Shown: piece after piece, positions 14,996 through 22,846 of the stretch
Position numbering within the stretch: the first letter of the stretch is position 1
How the letters are laid out: every line of letters starts with the position of its first letter
Assembly (NCBI GenBank): GCA_002501135.1
Contig: DLRQ01000091.1
Location: 1-27,733 of the forward strand
Source of the DNA: Candidatus Neomicrothrix sp. UBA7884
Lineage (GTDB): Bacteria; Actinomycetota; Acidimicrobiia; Acidimicrobiales; MedAcidi-G1
Direction of reading: 5' to 3'
DNA: 27,733 bases
Notes under the pieces: model-generated
What the model was told of the DNA's origin: nothing
The model's input: the letters and a program-made list of their open reading frames with translations, nothing else
Databases searched by the model: none
Translations under genes and position numbers: made by a program

Positions 14996-15970
14996 CCGAG
15001 GCACATTCTTCGCCGCCTGTTCCAGGAGGCCACGAGCCGTGGCCGAGCGTGGATGTGAAAGGCATGCCCGGGCCGACAGCGCCGCACCCTCGCAGATGTC
15101 GCCCATCGAGGCGCGGTCCATGTCGCCACCGTTGCGAACCTCGAGGTCGATGGCGGTTGGCTGCACGACCAGCACGGGCGTGTTCCTGGAGCGGATCGCC
15201 TCGACTTCGCGGCGGAGTGTTCGGCTGTGCCATGCCCGACCGGCCGGCCCGTCGGGCCATGCCGAGGCGCTGGGAACGGCGGTCATCGACGAGGAGACGA
15301 CCACCAGATCCAGCCCCAGCGTGGACAACAGGTCGGCGTTGGTGGTCGAGTGCGAGCCGCCGTCAACGTAGCGGTCGCCGTCGAGGGCAACGGGGGCGAG
15401 GTGGCCTGGAACCGCTGACGAGGCCTGTACCGCCTCGCCGATCCCGGCGTCGACGTCGTCGCGGCCGAACACGACCCGCTTACCGGAATCGAGGTCGACG
15501 GCACAGATCCAGGTCGCCTCCCGGGGCCACGGGCCGGGGTGCACCTGGTCGGCGCGCTCAGCGATGGTTGCACCCGAAACGGCCCCCTCGGGAAGGACAC
15601 CGGCGATGGCCACCACGGGTCTGGGCCTCCTGGAACTGAGCAACTCCCGGATGGGGAGCATCGGGTTGGCCGGCCACCACGCACCGGTCCGGTCGACCGG
15701 TGGTGAAATATCGAGCCTGGTGGTGACCCGCCCAGCGATGTCCTGACCCTCGGCGCTGAGTGGTGAACCCGTGCAACTCGCTGCCAGGTCCGTGGCGGCG
15801 AGGCCGGCCCTCAGCGAGACAGCAGTTGATGCACCGGCCGAGGTGCCCACAATGACGTCGGCAGTGCGGGGATCCCAGGCGGTGGCCTCCGAGATGGCAG
15901 CCAGCACTCCGGCGTGGAATGCGGCGGCGTGCATGCCGCCAGCGCTCAGGACAAGGCCGATGCTCGTCAC
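14993..15970 (-). CDS. Patatin-like phospholipase family protein
   Basis: This 325-residue protein has the patatin Ser-Asp dyad. The oxyanion-hole stretch LVLSAGGMHAAAFHAGVL is at residues 7-24, with AGG in place of the usual GGG or GGA. The nucleophile elbow is VGTSAGAS with Ser44, and the catalytic Asp203 is in YVDGGSHS. ASSAVPGHLAPV before it is typical of bacterial patatins of the RssA/YlbK type. No signal peptide is seen, so it is predicted to be cytosolic, hydrolysing lipid acyl esters. The GTG at 15970 has a GAGG Shine-Dalgarno about eight bases upstream. It diverges from the HelD-family gene across a 162-base region. It ends 10 bases before hemE on the same strand and may read through into it. 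Confidence 0.9.
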   Translation of the reverse strand: MTSIGLVLSAGGMHAAAFHAGVLAAISEATAWDPRTADVIVGTSAGASTAVSLRAGLAATDLAASCTGSPLSAEGQDIAGRVTTRLDISPPVDRTGAWWPANPMLPIRELLSSRRPRPVVAIAGVLPEGAVSGATIAERADQVHPGPWPREATWICAVDLDSGKRVVFGRDDVDAGIGEAVQASSAVPGHLAPVALDGDRYVDGGSHSTTNADLLSTLGLDLVVVSSSMTAVPSASAWPDGPAGRAWHSRTLRREVEAIRSRNTPVLVVQPTAIDLEVRNGGDMDRASMGDICEGAALSARACLSHPRSATARGLLEQAAKNVPR

Positions 15971-16067
15971 GGGTTGGACCTCATTGCCGTCATCGTCGCA
16001 CGTAAATCCGGGTTTTCCTGCCCTCGGGTTGAGATACGCCCGCGGGTTCGGTCCGTCACAGGCGCTG

Positions 16068-16073
16068 TAGAAT
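16068..16073 (+). promoter_or_regulatory. Putative -10 box (TAGAAT) for the HelD-family gene
   Basis: TAGAAT is the best -10 hexamer in the 162-base divergent region 15971-16132. A start site near 16080 would leave a leader of about 53 bases before GTG 16133. I see no clear -35 and no other gene in this region. Confidence 0.45.
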
Positions 16074-16132
16074 CAATCTTCGGCCGAATTCGGGATACGC
16101 GCCCTCCGGGGAGACCGTAGCGGCCGATCACG

Positions 16133-18211
16133 GTGCAGGAGGTTGTAGCGATCCATCCGGAACTCGAGGCCGAACAGGCCTTTGTCGACAACGCATACCG
16201 GTGCCTCGACGAGGCGCGTGACCGTGCCCTCGAGTTGGTGTCAATGGTCGAGGTCGGCAGCGGTGGCACCAACCAGGCCAGGTTCGAGCGCGAGGCCATC
16301 TGGGGTTCCGTGGCGCTCCGTCTGGAGCAGCTGGACCTCGGCGACGCATCCCTCGTATTTGGCCGGATCGACCAGGAACCAGAGGTCGGCGAAGGCAGCT
16401 TCCACATAGGCCGCGTCGGAGTCTGGGACGATGACCAGGAACCGATCGTGGTCGACTGGCGGGCACCCGTGGCAGAGGCCTTCTATCGCGCCACCGGACC
16501 TGTGCCGATGGGCCTGCGGCGTCGACGCCACTTCGTTAGCCGGGGCCGCACGATCGTCGGCCTCGAAGATGAACTCTTCGGTGACCTCGAGCGATTCCGT
16601 GCCGATGACGGCCGCGGACTTCGCGGCGAGGGCGCCCTGATCGCAGCCCTCGAATCGGCCCGGACAGGTCGCCTTGGAGACATAGTCGGCACGATCCAGG
16701 CCGAACAGGACCTGATCATCCGATCGCCTCTGCCGGGTGTGCTTGCTGTTCAGGGTGGCCCCGGAACCGGCAAGACGGTCGTTGCTCTCCACCGGGCCGC
16801 CTACCTTCTCTACACGCACCGGTTCCCGCTTGAGGGCCAGGGTGTGCTGGTGGTGGGACCCAACCGTTTGTTCCTCGCGTACATCGAGCAGGTTCTCCCG
16901 TCTCTCGGAGAGGCCGGGGTGCAGCTCGCCACCCTCGGGGACATGGTCGGCGGTGTGCGTATCTCCGACACCCGTGACGACGAGGACGTGTCCCGCCTGA
17001 AGGGCGACCTCCGAATGGTCCGCATGGTCGCCCGGGCGGCGCGCACCCGCCAGCAGCCACTTCGTGACGATGTCCGCGTTGGCCATGGCCTGCAGTGGCT
17101 CACGGTTCCCGCTGCAGCCACCGAGGCGATCGTCACCGAGGCCAGGCGCCGCTTTCGCACTCACAACGCTGCCAGACGCTTCGTCGAGGCCGAGTTCTTC
17201 GCGGTGATGGCCGAGGGTGGCCGCGGCGACCTGGATCCCGAGGGCCTCCGTGAGCGCCTACGTGGTGAGATAGCGGTACGCGAGGCCCTTGAGTGGATGT
17301 GGCCGGTTCTGACACCTGCTCAATTTCTGAACGACCTCTTCGGTTCCCATGCGCTTCTCCGTGCCGCTGACCCGGCCCTTACCGATGCAGAGGTCGATTC
17401 CCTGTACAGGCCCAGGGAGCAGGCACCCGAGGATCTCCTCTGGTCCGCCTCTGACGCCCCACTGCTCGATGAGGCCCGAGCCGTTCTGGGGCCGCGGCCC
17501 GGGCGCAGGGAGGAGGACACGGTGCGCACCTATGGGCACATCGTGGTCGATGAGATCCAGGACATGTCACCTATGGACCTGCGCATGCTGGACCGTCGTT
17601 CCCTCAACGGTTCGATGACGGTCGTGGGTGACATTGCCCAGGCCACCGGTGCGTGGGCACACCACGACTGGGACAGCGTCCTCGACCACCTCCCTGACCG
17701 ACGTCCGGCCCGTCGCAATGAGTTGACCGTCGGCTACAGGATTCCTGCACCTCTCATGGACCTCGCCGCACGGGTGCTCAGCGAGGCGGCGCCAGATCTG
17801 GCTCCGCCAGTGTCGGTTAGGTCCGACGGCGACCCACCCAGGTTCGTCAAGGCCGTCGACATGGCTGCCGATCTGGCAGCAGCGGTTCTGGCCGAACTGG
17901 AGGCCGTCGAGACGGGCAACCTGGCCGTTGTCGTCGCCCGTTCACAGGTGGCCGAGGTGGAACAGGCCCTTGTTGGTGCGGGCATCGAGTTCGGCCGACC
18001 GACCCGGAGGGGTCTGGACGAGCGGGTGGCGGTCGTTCCGGTGTCGCTGGTCAAGGGTCTCGAGGTGGATGCCGCCCTGGTCGTCGAACCAGCGCGCATC
18101 GTGCGTGAGCAGGACCAGGGGATGCGGGCCCTCTACGTGGCCCTCACCCGTGCCACAAAGCGGCTCACGATCCTCCACACCGAACCGTTGCCCCCGGTTC
18201 TGTCAACCTGA
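16133..18211 (+). CDS. HelD/HelR-family UvrD-like ATPase (RNA polymerase recycling)
   Basis: This 692-residue protein is close to actinobacterial HelD length. It starts with an acidic helical arm (HPELEAEQAFVDNAYRCLDEARD), matching the coiled-coil that enters the RNA polymerase secondary channel in studied HelD. VVDWRAPVAEAFYRA at about 107-121 follows, then Walker A GGPGTGKT at 208-215 and ALHRAAYLLYTHRFP after it. The Walker B/motif II is VVDEIQDMSPMDLRML with DEIQD at 473-477 (often DEAQD). The helicase 2A part ends with VSLVKGLEVDAALVV and RALYVALTRATKRLTILH. HelD proteins dislodge stalled polymerase from DNA and in some species give rifampicin tolerance; which subtype this is cannot be told. 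GTG 16133 is the only standard start after an in-frame TAG at 16118. An AGGAGG lies inside the first codons (16137-16142). Confidence 0.93.
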   Translation: MQEVVAIHPELEAEQAFVDNAYRCLDEARDRALELVSMVEVGSGGTNQARFEREAIWGSVALRLEQLDLGDASLVFGRIDQEPEVGEGSFHIGRVGVWDDDQEPIVVDWRAPVAEAFYRATGPVPMGLRRRRHFVSRGRTIVGLEDELFGDLERFRADDGRGLRGEGALIAALESARTGRLGDIVGTIQAEQDLIIRSPLPGVLAVQGGPGTGKTVVALHRAAYLLYTHRFPLEGQGVLVVGPNRLFLAYIEQVLPSLGEAGVQLATLGDMVGGVRISDTRDDEDVSRLKGDLRMVRMVARAARTRQQPLRDDVRVGHGLQWLTVPAAATEAIVTEARRRFRTHNAARRFVEAEFFAVMAEGGRGDLDPEGLRERLRGEIAVREALEWMWPVLTPAQFLNDLFGSHALLRAADPALTDAEVDSLYRPREQAPEDLLWSASDAPLLDEARAVLGPRPGRREEDTVRTYGHIVVDEIQDMSPMDLRMLDRRSLNGSMTVVGDIAQATGAWAHHDWDSVLDHLPDRRPARRNELTVGYRIPAPLMDLAARVLSEAAPDLAPPVSVRSDGDPPRFVKAVDMAADLAAAVLAELEAVETGNLAVVVARSQVAEVEQALVGAGIEFGRPTRRGLDERVAVVPVSLVKGLEVDAALVVEPARIVREQDQGMRALYVALTRATKRLTILHTEPLPPVLST

Positions 18212-18230
18212 GGCGACAGGCAATCGGTAT

Positions 18231-18236
18231 TAGAGT
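18231..18236 (+). promoter_or_regulatory. Putative leaderless -10 box (TAGAGT) for the 45-residue membrane protein
   Basis: TAGAGT, seven bases, then GTG 18244. It lies just after the HelD-family stop, so the small gene could be transcribed separately. Confidence 0.5.
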
Positions 18237-18243
18237 CAGCCGG

Positions 18244-18381
18244 GTGGAAGTTGGCCCCATGTTGATTGATGCCAAGAGTGATCTGGCTCTAAGGAAGTTC
18301 AACCGGACCATCGTGCTTGTTGGTGTCGGGCTTACCATCAACAACTTGGCGCTGGTACTGGTAGCCCTCCGGTTCGGCTGA
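18244..18381 (+). CDS. Small single-helix membrane protein, 45 residues (unannotated microprotein)
   Basis: This is a short open frame with a GTG start, or internal ATG 18259, and a TGA stop. It has a polar N-terminus with a basic patch (DAKSDLALRKFNRT), then one strongly hydrophobic helix (IVLVGVGLTINNLALVLVAL, about residues 23-42), and ends RFG. Support comes from the TAGAGT box seven bases before GTG, tight fit between the HelD-family stop (32 bases upstream) and the convergent permease stop (12 bases downstream), and a sensible membrane-protein composition. An Asn pair sits in the middle of the helix, which could mediate helix-helix contacts. No family is recognised. It might be a regulator of a membrane complex or a transporter subunit; no function is claimed. 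Confidence 0.62.
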   Translation: MEVGPMLIDAKSDLALRKFNRTIVLVGVGLTINNLALVLVALRFG

Positions 18382-18393
18382 GCCCGAGGGGGG

Positions 18394-21093
18394 TTACTCG
18401 TAGCCGATTGCGTCGAGCACGTTCAGGCGAGATGCCCGACGGGCCGGGAAGATTGCCGCCAGCATGCCGAACGCCCCCGAGACCAGCAGGTAGAAGCCAA
18501 GCCTCTGCACCGGAATCGACACGATGTCGACGAACGTCTCCGGAATAGCGGCGATTGCCGCCATTCCGAACAGCACACCCATACCAACCCCCAGCAGGCC
18601 TCCGAACAGGGCGATGATCACGGCCTCCCACCTGATCATGCGGCGCAGTTGGCGTCGGGTCATGCCGATGGCCCGGAGCAGGCCCAGCTCACGGGTCCGC
18701 TCGAAGATCGACAGCGCCAACGTGTTGGTGATTCCCAACACGGCGATGAACAGCGACAACCCCAGGAACACCGTGATCACTGCCAGCAGCTGGTTCAGCT
18801 GAGCCTCGGTCGATGCCCGGAGCTCGGCCTTGTCCTCGACGGTCAGCTGTGGGTAGGCGTCGGTGATCTCCTCGACAGCCGTCCTTGCCTCTTCCATGTC
18901 GGCCGTCGGTGCGTACACGACCGACACGAAGCTGTCGGGGGCATCGGGAAGGAACCGGTCGAAGGTTGCAGTGTCAAACACCCAGTTACCGAGCATTGAG
19001 GAGTCGGCGATGATCGCCGCCACCGTGAACGTGGCCTGTCGCCCACCGGGGAACATGCCATCTACGGTCGAGCCGATGCCAAGGGCCAGGTCTTCAGCGG
19101 GGTCTGCGTGTACCAGGACCGTTCCGTCGGTGCCGACAGCCGCTGACCCGGTGGTTGAGCCCTCTACCACCTGCAGGTCCATGTGGTCGTCGAGTACCGC
19201 CAGGTCGGCGCTCACGATGTCCCTGCCGATTCCGTCGACCTCGAGTCCGCCAAGGCCGAAGCGGTAGCGGACCGTGGACTCGACCAGATCGTGCCTGTCG
19301 GCTCCGAGGAGGTCCAGGTCGGCTGCGAGCTGTCCGGAGAAGCCTGCAGTGGGGTCAAAGGCGTTGGTGTAGATGAACAGGTCCGACTCAACGCTGTCGT
19401 CAAGCGCCTGCACGAACGTCGCCTTCATGGAGTCGCTCACCACGGCGGCCAGGCTGACCAGTGCAAGGCCCACCGTCAGGGCCGCAGCAGTGGCGGCCGT
19501 GCGCCTGGGGGCCCTGGCTGCGTTCTCGCGGGCCAGTCGGCCGGGCACCTTGTAGACGCGTTCGATGGGCCGGCCCACCAGGTTGGCCAGAGGGCGCGCC
19601 ACGGCCGGGCTGAGCAGGTAGATGCCCATGAATGTCCCAAGTGCCCCGCCACCGAGGGACAGGAGAAGCGGGCGCGTGTCCAACTCGGCGGTCATGCCGA
19701 GCGCCAGCAACGCCACGCCGGTCAGGGCCACGCCGCTGCCTACCCAGATTCTCCTACGGAGGCTCGTGGGGGTGAGCCTGGCCTGGTCACGCAGGGCGGC
19801 GACCGGTGGGATGCTCCGTACCCGTCGGGACGGCCCCAGCGATGACAGCACGGTCGCTCCCACCCCGACGACGGCTGCCACGATGATCGTGCGGGGCCTG
19901 ATCGGGATGGCCCCCGGGAGGTTTCCGAAGTTGATGGTCACAAGGACCCATCGAAGGAATGCAGCCAGGAGGTAGCCGCCGATGAGGCCGAGCACGGTTG
20001 CCACGGCGCCGATTACCACTGCCTCGAGCCGGACCGACCTGCTGACCTGGCGACCGGTTGCTCCCAGAGATCTGAGCAGGGCCAACTCGCGCACCCTCTG
20101 GCCCAGGACGATTGAGAACGTGTTGTTGATGATGAAGGCGCTGACCACGACGGCGATGATGGCGAAGGCCAACAGGACATTCGACAGCACCGAGACGATC
20201 TGGTCGAAGTCGGCCCTGTCCTCTTCGGTGGTGGCGGCGGCCGTGACCACCTCTATCTGGGCTTCGGCGAAGGGTGCCAGCATCGCCAACTGTTCCGCGG
20301 GGAGCGCCTGTAGTTCAGAGCGGAGTACGTCCATCGCGGCGTCGAGCCGTTGTTGGATGTCGGCCATTACGGCCTCCTCGTCGGCGTCGCTCGTAAGCGA
20401 GACGGCGAGCGTGTCGTAGAGGCCCTCCCGCCCGAGGAACTCCTGGGCTGTGGCATCGTCGAAGGCACTGATGATTGCGCCGGGGGACTTGTTCTCGTCG
20501 GGCGACCCGAAATACACGAGGCCGACGAGGCTGAACTCCCGATTGCCACCCGTGGCACTGACGACGTATTTCTCCCCAACCTCGAATTCGAAGGTGGAGG
20601 CTGTTTTGGTGTCGAGGACGAACTCACCGACGGTGTCAGGTTCGGCAAGAGAGCCTGTCCGGGTCGGAGCGCGGCCCTCTGCGATGTAGAGCTGGCTGAG
20701 CATCTCGTCACCGGAGAAGTTCATCCCGAACTTGGGTCCGCTGGATGAGACAGCTGCGGGCTCACCCTCGTCGTCGATGTAGATGGGAACGACGTTGAAG
20801 GCCCTGATGCGTGGCTCGACGGCTGCGACACCGGGTATGTCGGTGGTGATGGATCGGGTCAGGTCAGCTGGGACAGGGAGGCGGTTGGCTCTTTCACCGT
20901 CGCCCACCGAGGCCCTGATCTCGAGGTCAAGGTCGCCGGTGATCTCGACAGCCAGCTCGTCGAAGGTGTCGCGGATACGGTCGGTCAGGAAGAACGCTGT
21001 CGACAGGAACGCCACGCCCAAAACCACCGCCAGGGTGGTCAGTGCGTACCGGAGCTTCTGCCGGCTGATGTTGCGCAGGGTCAGGCGGAACAT
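18394..21093 (-). CDS. ABC transporter permease with two FtsX domains
   Basis: This 899-residue permease has about ten helices. Helix 1 is at about 13-35 (ALTTLAVVLGVAFLSTAFFL), followed by an extracellular MacB-type domain to about 300. FtsX domain 1 has three helices (about 305-445), from VLSNVLLAFAIIAVVVSAF to TIIVAAVVGVGATVLSSL. Two linking helices follow (about 470-530), then another TM segment (TAATAAALTVGLALVSLAAV) and a second extracellular domain. A C-terminal FtsX domain ends in PARRASRLNVLDAIGYE. RELALLRSLGATGRQV and RELGLLRAIGMTRRQL are the paired coupling-helix motifs facing the ATPase. This duplicated layout is common in Gram-positive export or mechanotransmission ABC systems. 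Its ATG overlaps the ATPase stop by one base. The cargo is unknown; lipoprotein, lipid or peptide handling are possibilities. Confidence 0.93.
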   Translation of the reverse strand: MFRLTLRNISRQKLRYALTTLAVVLGVAFLSTAFFLTDRIRDTFDELAVEITGDLDLEIRASVGDGERANRLPVPADLTRSITTDIPGVAAVEPRIRAFNVVPIYIDDEGEPAAVSSSGPKFGMNFSGDEMLSQLYIAEGRAPTRTGSLAEPDTVGEFVLDTKTASTFEFEVGEKYVVSATGGNREFSLVGLVYFGSPDENKSPGAIISAFDDATAQEFLGREGLYDTLAVSLTSDADEEAVMADIQQRLDAAMDVLRSELQALPAEQLAMLAPFAEAQIEVVTAAATTEEDRADFDQIVSVLSNVLLAFAIIAVVVSAFIINNTFSIVLGQRVRELALLRSLGATGRQVSRSVRLEAVVIGAVATVLGLIGGYLLAAFLRWVLVTINFGNLPGAIPIRPRTIIVAAVVGVGATVLSSLGPSRRVRSIPPVAALRDQARLTPTSLRRRIWVGSGVALTGVALLALGMTAELDTRPLLLSLGGGALGTFMGIYLLSPAVARPLANLVGRPIERVYKVPGRLARENAARAPRRTAATAAALTVGLALVSLAAVVSDSMKATFVQALDDSVESDLFIYTNAFDPTAGFSGQLAADLDLLGADRHDLVESTVRYRFGLGGLEVDGIGRDIVSADLAVLDDHMDLQVVEGSTTGSAAVGTDGTVLVHADPAEDLALGIGSTVDGMFPGGRQATFTVAAIIADSSMLGNWVFDTATFDRFLPDAPDSFVSVVYAPTADMEEARTAVEEITDAYPQLTVEDKAELRASTEAQLNQLLAVITVFLGLSLFIAVLGITNTLALSIFERTRELGLLRAIGMTRRQLRRMIRWEAVIIALFGGLLGVGMGVLFGMAAIAAIPETFVDIVSIPVQRLGFYLLVSGAFGMLAAIFPARRASRLNVLDAIGYE

Positions 21094-21869
21094 CAGCCGG
21101 CGAGGTGCTTTACGCGGTCCAGGATGGCGTCGGCGCTGGGGTCGGCCATTTCGGCGACGATCTGTCCGTCGCCGAGGAACAGGACCCTGTTTGCCGTTGC
21201 CGCTGCGTTGGCGTCGTGGGTAACCATGACCATGGTCTGTTCCAGGTCGTCGACAGCCTGTCGAAGGAAGTCCAGCACCTCGCCGCCGGTAGTGGAGTCC
21301 AGGTTTCCGGTGGGTTCGTCGGCAAACACGATTGACGGCCTGCCGACCAGCGCCCGACCGATGGCAACCCTCTGCTGCTGGCCTCCGGACAGCTCGTCGG
21401 GCCGGTGGCGGAGGCGGTCACCGATACCGAGTGAGGAAACGAGGTTGTCCATCCAGTCGCGGTCCGGCCTACGGCCCGCCAGGTCCAGAGGCAGGGTCAG
21501 GTTCTCGGCTGCGGTGAGGGTGGGGATCAGGTTGAAGGACTGGAAGATGAAGCCGACCTGGTCGCGACGCAGGAGGGTGAGCTCCCGGTCGGACAGGCTG
21601 CCCAGTTCCGTGTCGCCGATGAACACGCTGCCTGAGGACAGATCGTCGAGGCCGGCAACACAGTGCATGAGGGTCGACTTGCCGGATCCTGACGGGCCCA
21701 TTATCGCTGTGAAGCGACCTGCCTCGAAGCCGACGCTGACGCCGTCGAGAGCCCGGACCTCGGTGTCTCCTGCCCCGTAGACCTTCGTGCCCTCTGCCAT
21801 CCTTGCAGCCGCAGGTGGTGGGCTGGACGGGTTCGTGCCTGGTGCAGATGCTTCGCTCGGGTCGCTCAT
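21093..21869 (-). CDS. ABC transporter ATP-binding protein (LolD/MacB type)
   Basis: This 258-residue ATPase has every standard motif: Walker A GPSGSGKST (58-66), Q-loop Gln110 in FIFQSFNLIPTLTAAEN, signature LSGGQQQRVAIGRAL (160-174), Walker B IVFADEPTGNLD (180-191) and the H-loop MVTHD (about 214-218). It drives the double-FtsX permease encoded next. The first 23 residues are Pro/Ser-rich and disordered-looking, and Met24 could be an alternative start. ATG 21869 is favoured because a TAGTCT hexamer lies six bases before it. It forms a two-gene operon diverging from a GNAT gene across 55 bases. No response regulator or kinase is beside it. Confidence 0.95.
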   Translation of the reverse strand: MSDPSEASAPGTNPSSPPPAAARMAEGTKVYGAGDTEVRALDGVSVGFEAGRFTAIMGPSGSGKSTLMHCVAGLDDLSSGSVFIGDTELGSLSDRELTLLRRDQVGFIFQSFNLIPTLTAAENLTLPLDLAGRRPDRDWMDNLVSSLGIGDRLRHRPDELSGGQQQRVAIGRALVGRPSIVFADEPTGNLDSTTGGEVLDFLRQAVDDLEQTMVMVTHDANAAATANRVLFLGDGQIVAEMADPSADAILDRVKHLAG

Positions 21870-21875
21870 GCCGTC

Positions 21876-21881
21876 AGACTA
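21876..21881 (-). promoter_or_regulatory. Putative leaderless -10 box (TAGTCT) for the ABC operon
   Basis: TAGTCT on the minus strand, six bases, then ATG 21869. No Shine-Dalgarno is seen upstream of this ATG. Confidence 0.5.
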
Positions 21882-21924
21882 GGTGTTTGTCCATGGAGAA
21901 CCATCCGCGGAATCGGGAGGTTAG

Positions 21925-22425
21925 ATGTTGACCGAGGTGTTACTGAGACCGGTGGAACAGGCCGATCTGTCGACCGTGCTGGCCATGAACAACGATGCTG
22001 TACCGGCGGTCAACCACCTCGATGCCGATGATCTGTCCTGGTTTTCAGGAGTCGCACACACCTTCCTGGTGGCATGCCCTTCAGACTCCGGTGACCCCGC
22101 CGGGTTCCTGATCGGTCTGGAGGGTCCGGGGCTCGGGTACCGGAGCGACAACTACAGGTGGTTCAGCGAGCGCTACGAGCGGTTCATCTATGTGGATCGC
22201 GTCGTGGTGGCACCCGATGCGTGGGGAGCGGGAATAGGCAGGGCCCTGTACACCGGGTTCGTGTCGGCGGCGGACAACCATCCGGTTCTGTGCGCCGAGG
22301 TGAACCTCCTGCCCCGAAACGACCGCTCGCTGGCCTTCCATGAGGCATTCGGCTTTGTGCCGGTGGGCGAACAGGACACCGAGGGTGGGTCAAAGCGGGT
22401 GCAGATGCTGGCCCTGGAGTTGTGA
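21925..22425 (+). CDS. GNAT-family N-acetyltransferase
   Basis: This 166-residue acyltransferase has the GNAT core. The acetyl-CoA pyrophosphate loop is at about 100-108 (AWGAGIGRAL, matching the Q/R-x-x-G-x-G/A pattern), preceded by strand VDRVVVAP. A C-terminal NLLPRNDRSLAFHEAFGFVPVGEQ carries the conserved N...S..FHE-GF element. It transfers an acetyl group from acetyl-CoA to an amine; the substrate is unknown. The N-terminal LLRPVEQADLSTVLAMNNDAVPAVN is typical of a subgroup with no assigned role. The ATG has a strong GGGAGG Shine-Dalgarno six bases upstream, so unlike many neighbours it looks leadered. It converges on the zinc-ribbon gene with a 38-base gap. Confidence 0.9.
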   Translation: MLTEVLLRPVEQADLSTVLAMNNDAVPAVNHLDADDLSWFSGVAHTFLVACPSDSGDPAGFLIGLEGPGLGYRSDNYRWFSERYERFIYVDRVVVAPDAWGAGIGRALYTGFVSAADNHPVLCAEVNLLPRNDRSLAFHEAFGFVPVGEQDTEGGSKRVQMLALEL

Positions 22426-22463
22426 CCGGCGCCTGGCGCGTAATGTCCCGGCGCTGAGACGGC

Positions 22464-22718
22464 TCAGTCGTGGACCAGTGTGGTGCCTGCCGGGCGTAGA
22501 CCCGGTTCGCCACACGACCAGCACGGTTCGGACATACGTCCGTGCCAGGTCACCTCACAGCGCCCACAGGTGAGGGTGACGTGGTGGACGGGTACCTGAT
22601 CGGGCACGACGGTGGTGGTCGCAGAGAGCATCGGCTGCGATGAAGGTCCTGACGACGGGCCCGGGTGAGTGGTCGCCTGAGGGGTTCCGTGTCCCTTCAG
22701 GTGCGGCACCGGTGCCAT
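22464..22718 (-). CDS. Small zinc-ribbon protein (hypothetical)
   Basis: This 84-residue protein has a C-terminal four-cysteine motif, CGRC (51-54) and CWSC (66-69), spaced C-x2-C-x11-C-x2-C as in zinc ribbons or rubredoxin-like knuckles. The first 40 residues are Pro/Ser/Thr/His-rich and likely disordered. ATG 22718 is chosen because TAGGGT stands exactly seven bases upstream, the arrangement seen at other leaderless genes here. An in-frame GTG at 22727 and an ATG at 22631 (giving 55 residues) are alternatives. A hairpin-rich stretch (22738-22763) lies upstream between this gene and the divergent cyclophilin gene. It could bind nucleic acid or partner protein; no family is recognised with certainty. 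Confidence 0.68.
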   Translation of the reverse strand: MAPVPHLKGHGTPQATTHPGPSSGPSSQPMLSATTTVVPDQVPVHHVTLTCGRCEVTWHGRMSEPCWSCGEPGLRPAGTTLVHD

Positions 22719-22725
22719 GCGCGGC

Positions 22726-22731
22726 ACCCTA
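22726..22731 (-). promoter_or_regulatory. Putative leaderless -10 box (TAGGGT) for the zinc-ribbon gene
   Basis: TAGGGT on the minus strand, seven bases, then ATG 22718. The hexamer is identical to those at 1460, 1526 and 8874. Confidence 0.58.
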
Positions 22732-22737
22732 ACCAGA

Positions 22738-22763
22738 CCCCGCGCGTGCGGGGGTGACCCCCG
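22738..22763. repeat. Two overlapping inverted repeats in the divergent zinc-ribbon/cyclophilin region
   Basis: CCCCGC-GCGT-GCGGGG (22738-22753) is a six-base-pair perfect stem with a four-base loop. CGGGGGT-G-ACCCCCG (22749-22763) is a perfect seven-base arm palindrome around one base. They share 22749-22753, so only one could form at a time. The palindrome could be a repressor operator for the divergent genes. There is no U-tract, so it does not look like an ordinary terminator. Confidence 0.5.
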
Positions 22764-22773
22764 AAACTTCCCG

Positions 22774-22779
22774 TAGCCT
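22774..22779 (+). promoter_or_regulatory. Possible -10 box (TAGCCT) for the cyclophilin gene
   Basis: TAGCCT would start a transcript near 22786 with a leader of about 60 bases before ATG 22847. The nearby in-frame ATG 22784 sits only four bases after the box, too close for leaderless use. Confidence 0.35.
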
Positions 22780-22846
22780 CTCCATGTCAGAAGTGCCGGT
22801 TGCGATTACCTGTCGTTTCGGTGCCCCACCAGACTGGAGAATCCAA

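Noticed and set aside
16241..17164. A 307-codon open frame antisense to the HelD-family gene
   Set aside because: It lies fully inside a well-supported gene and has no recognisable domain.
22754..22846. Upstream GTG/ATG starts for the cyclophilin
   Set aside because: The extra 31 residues are not cyclophilin-like, and ATG 22847 has a better placed GGAG; ATG 22784 remains possible.
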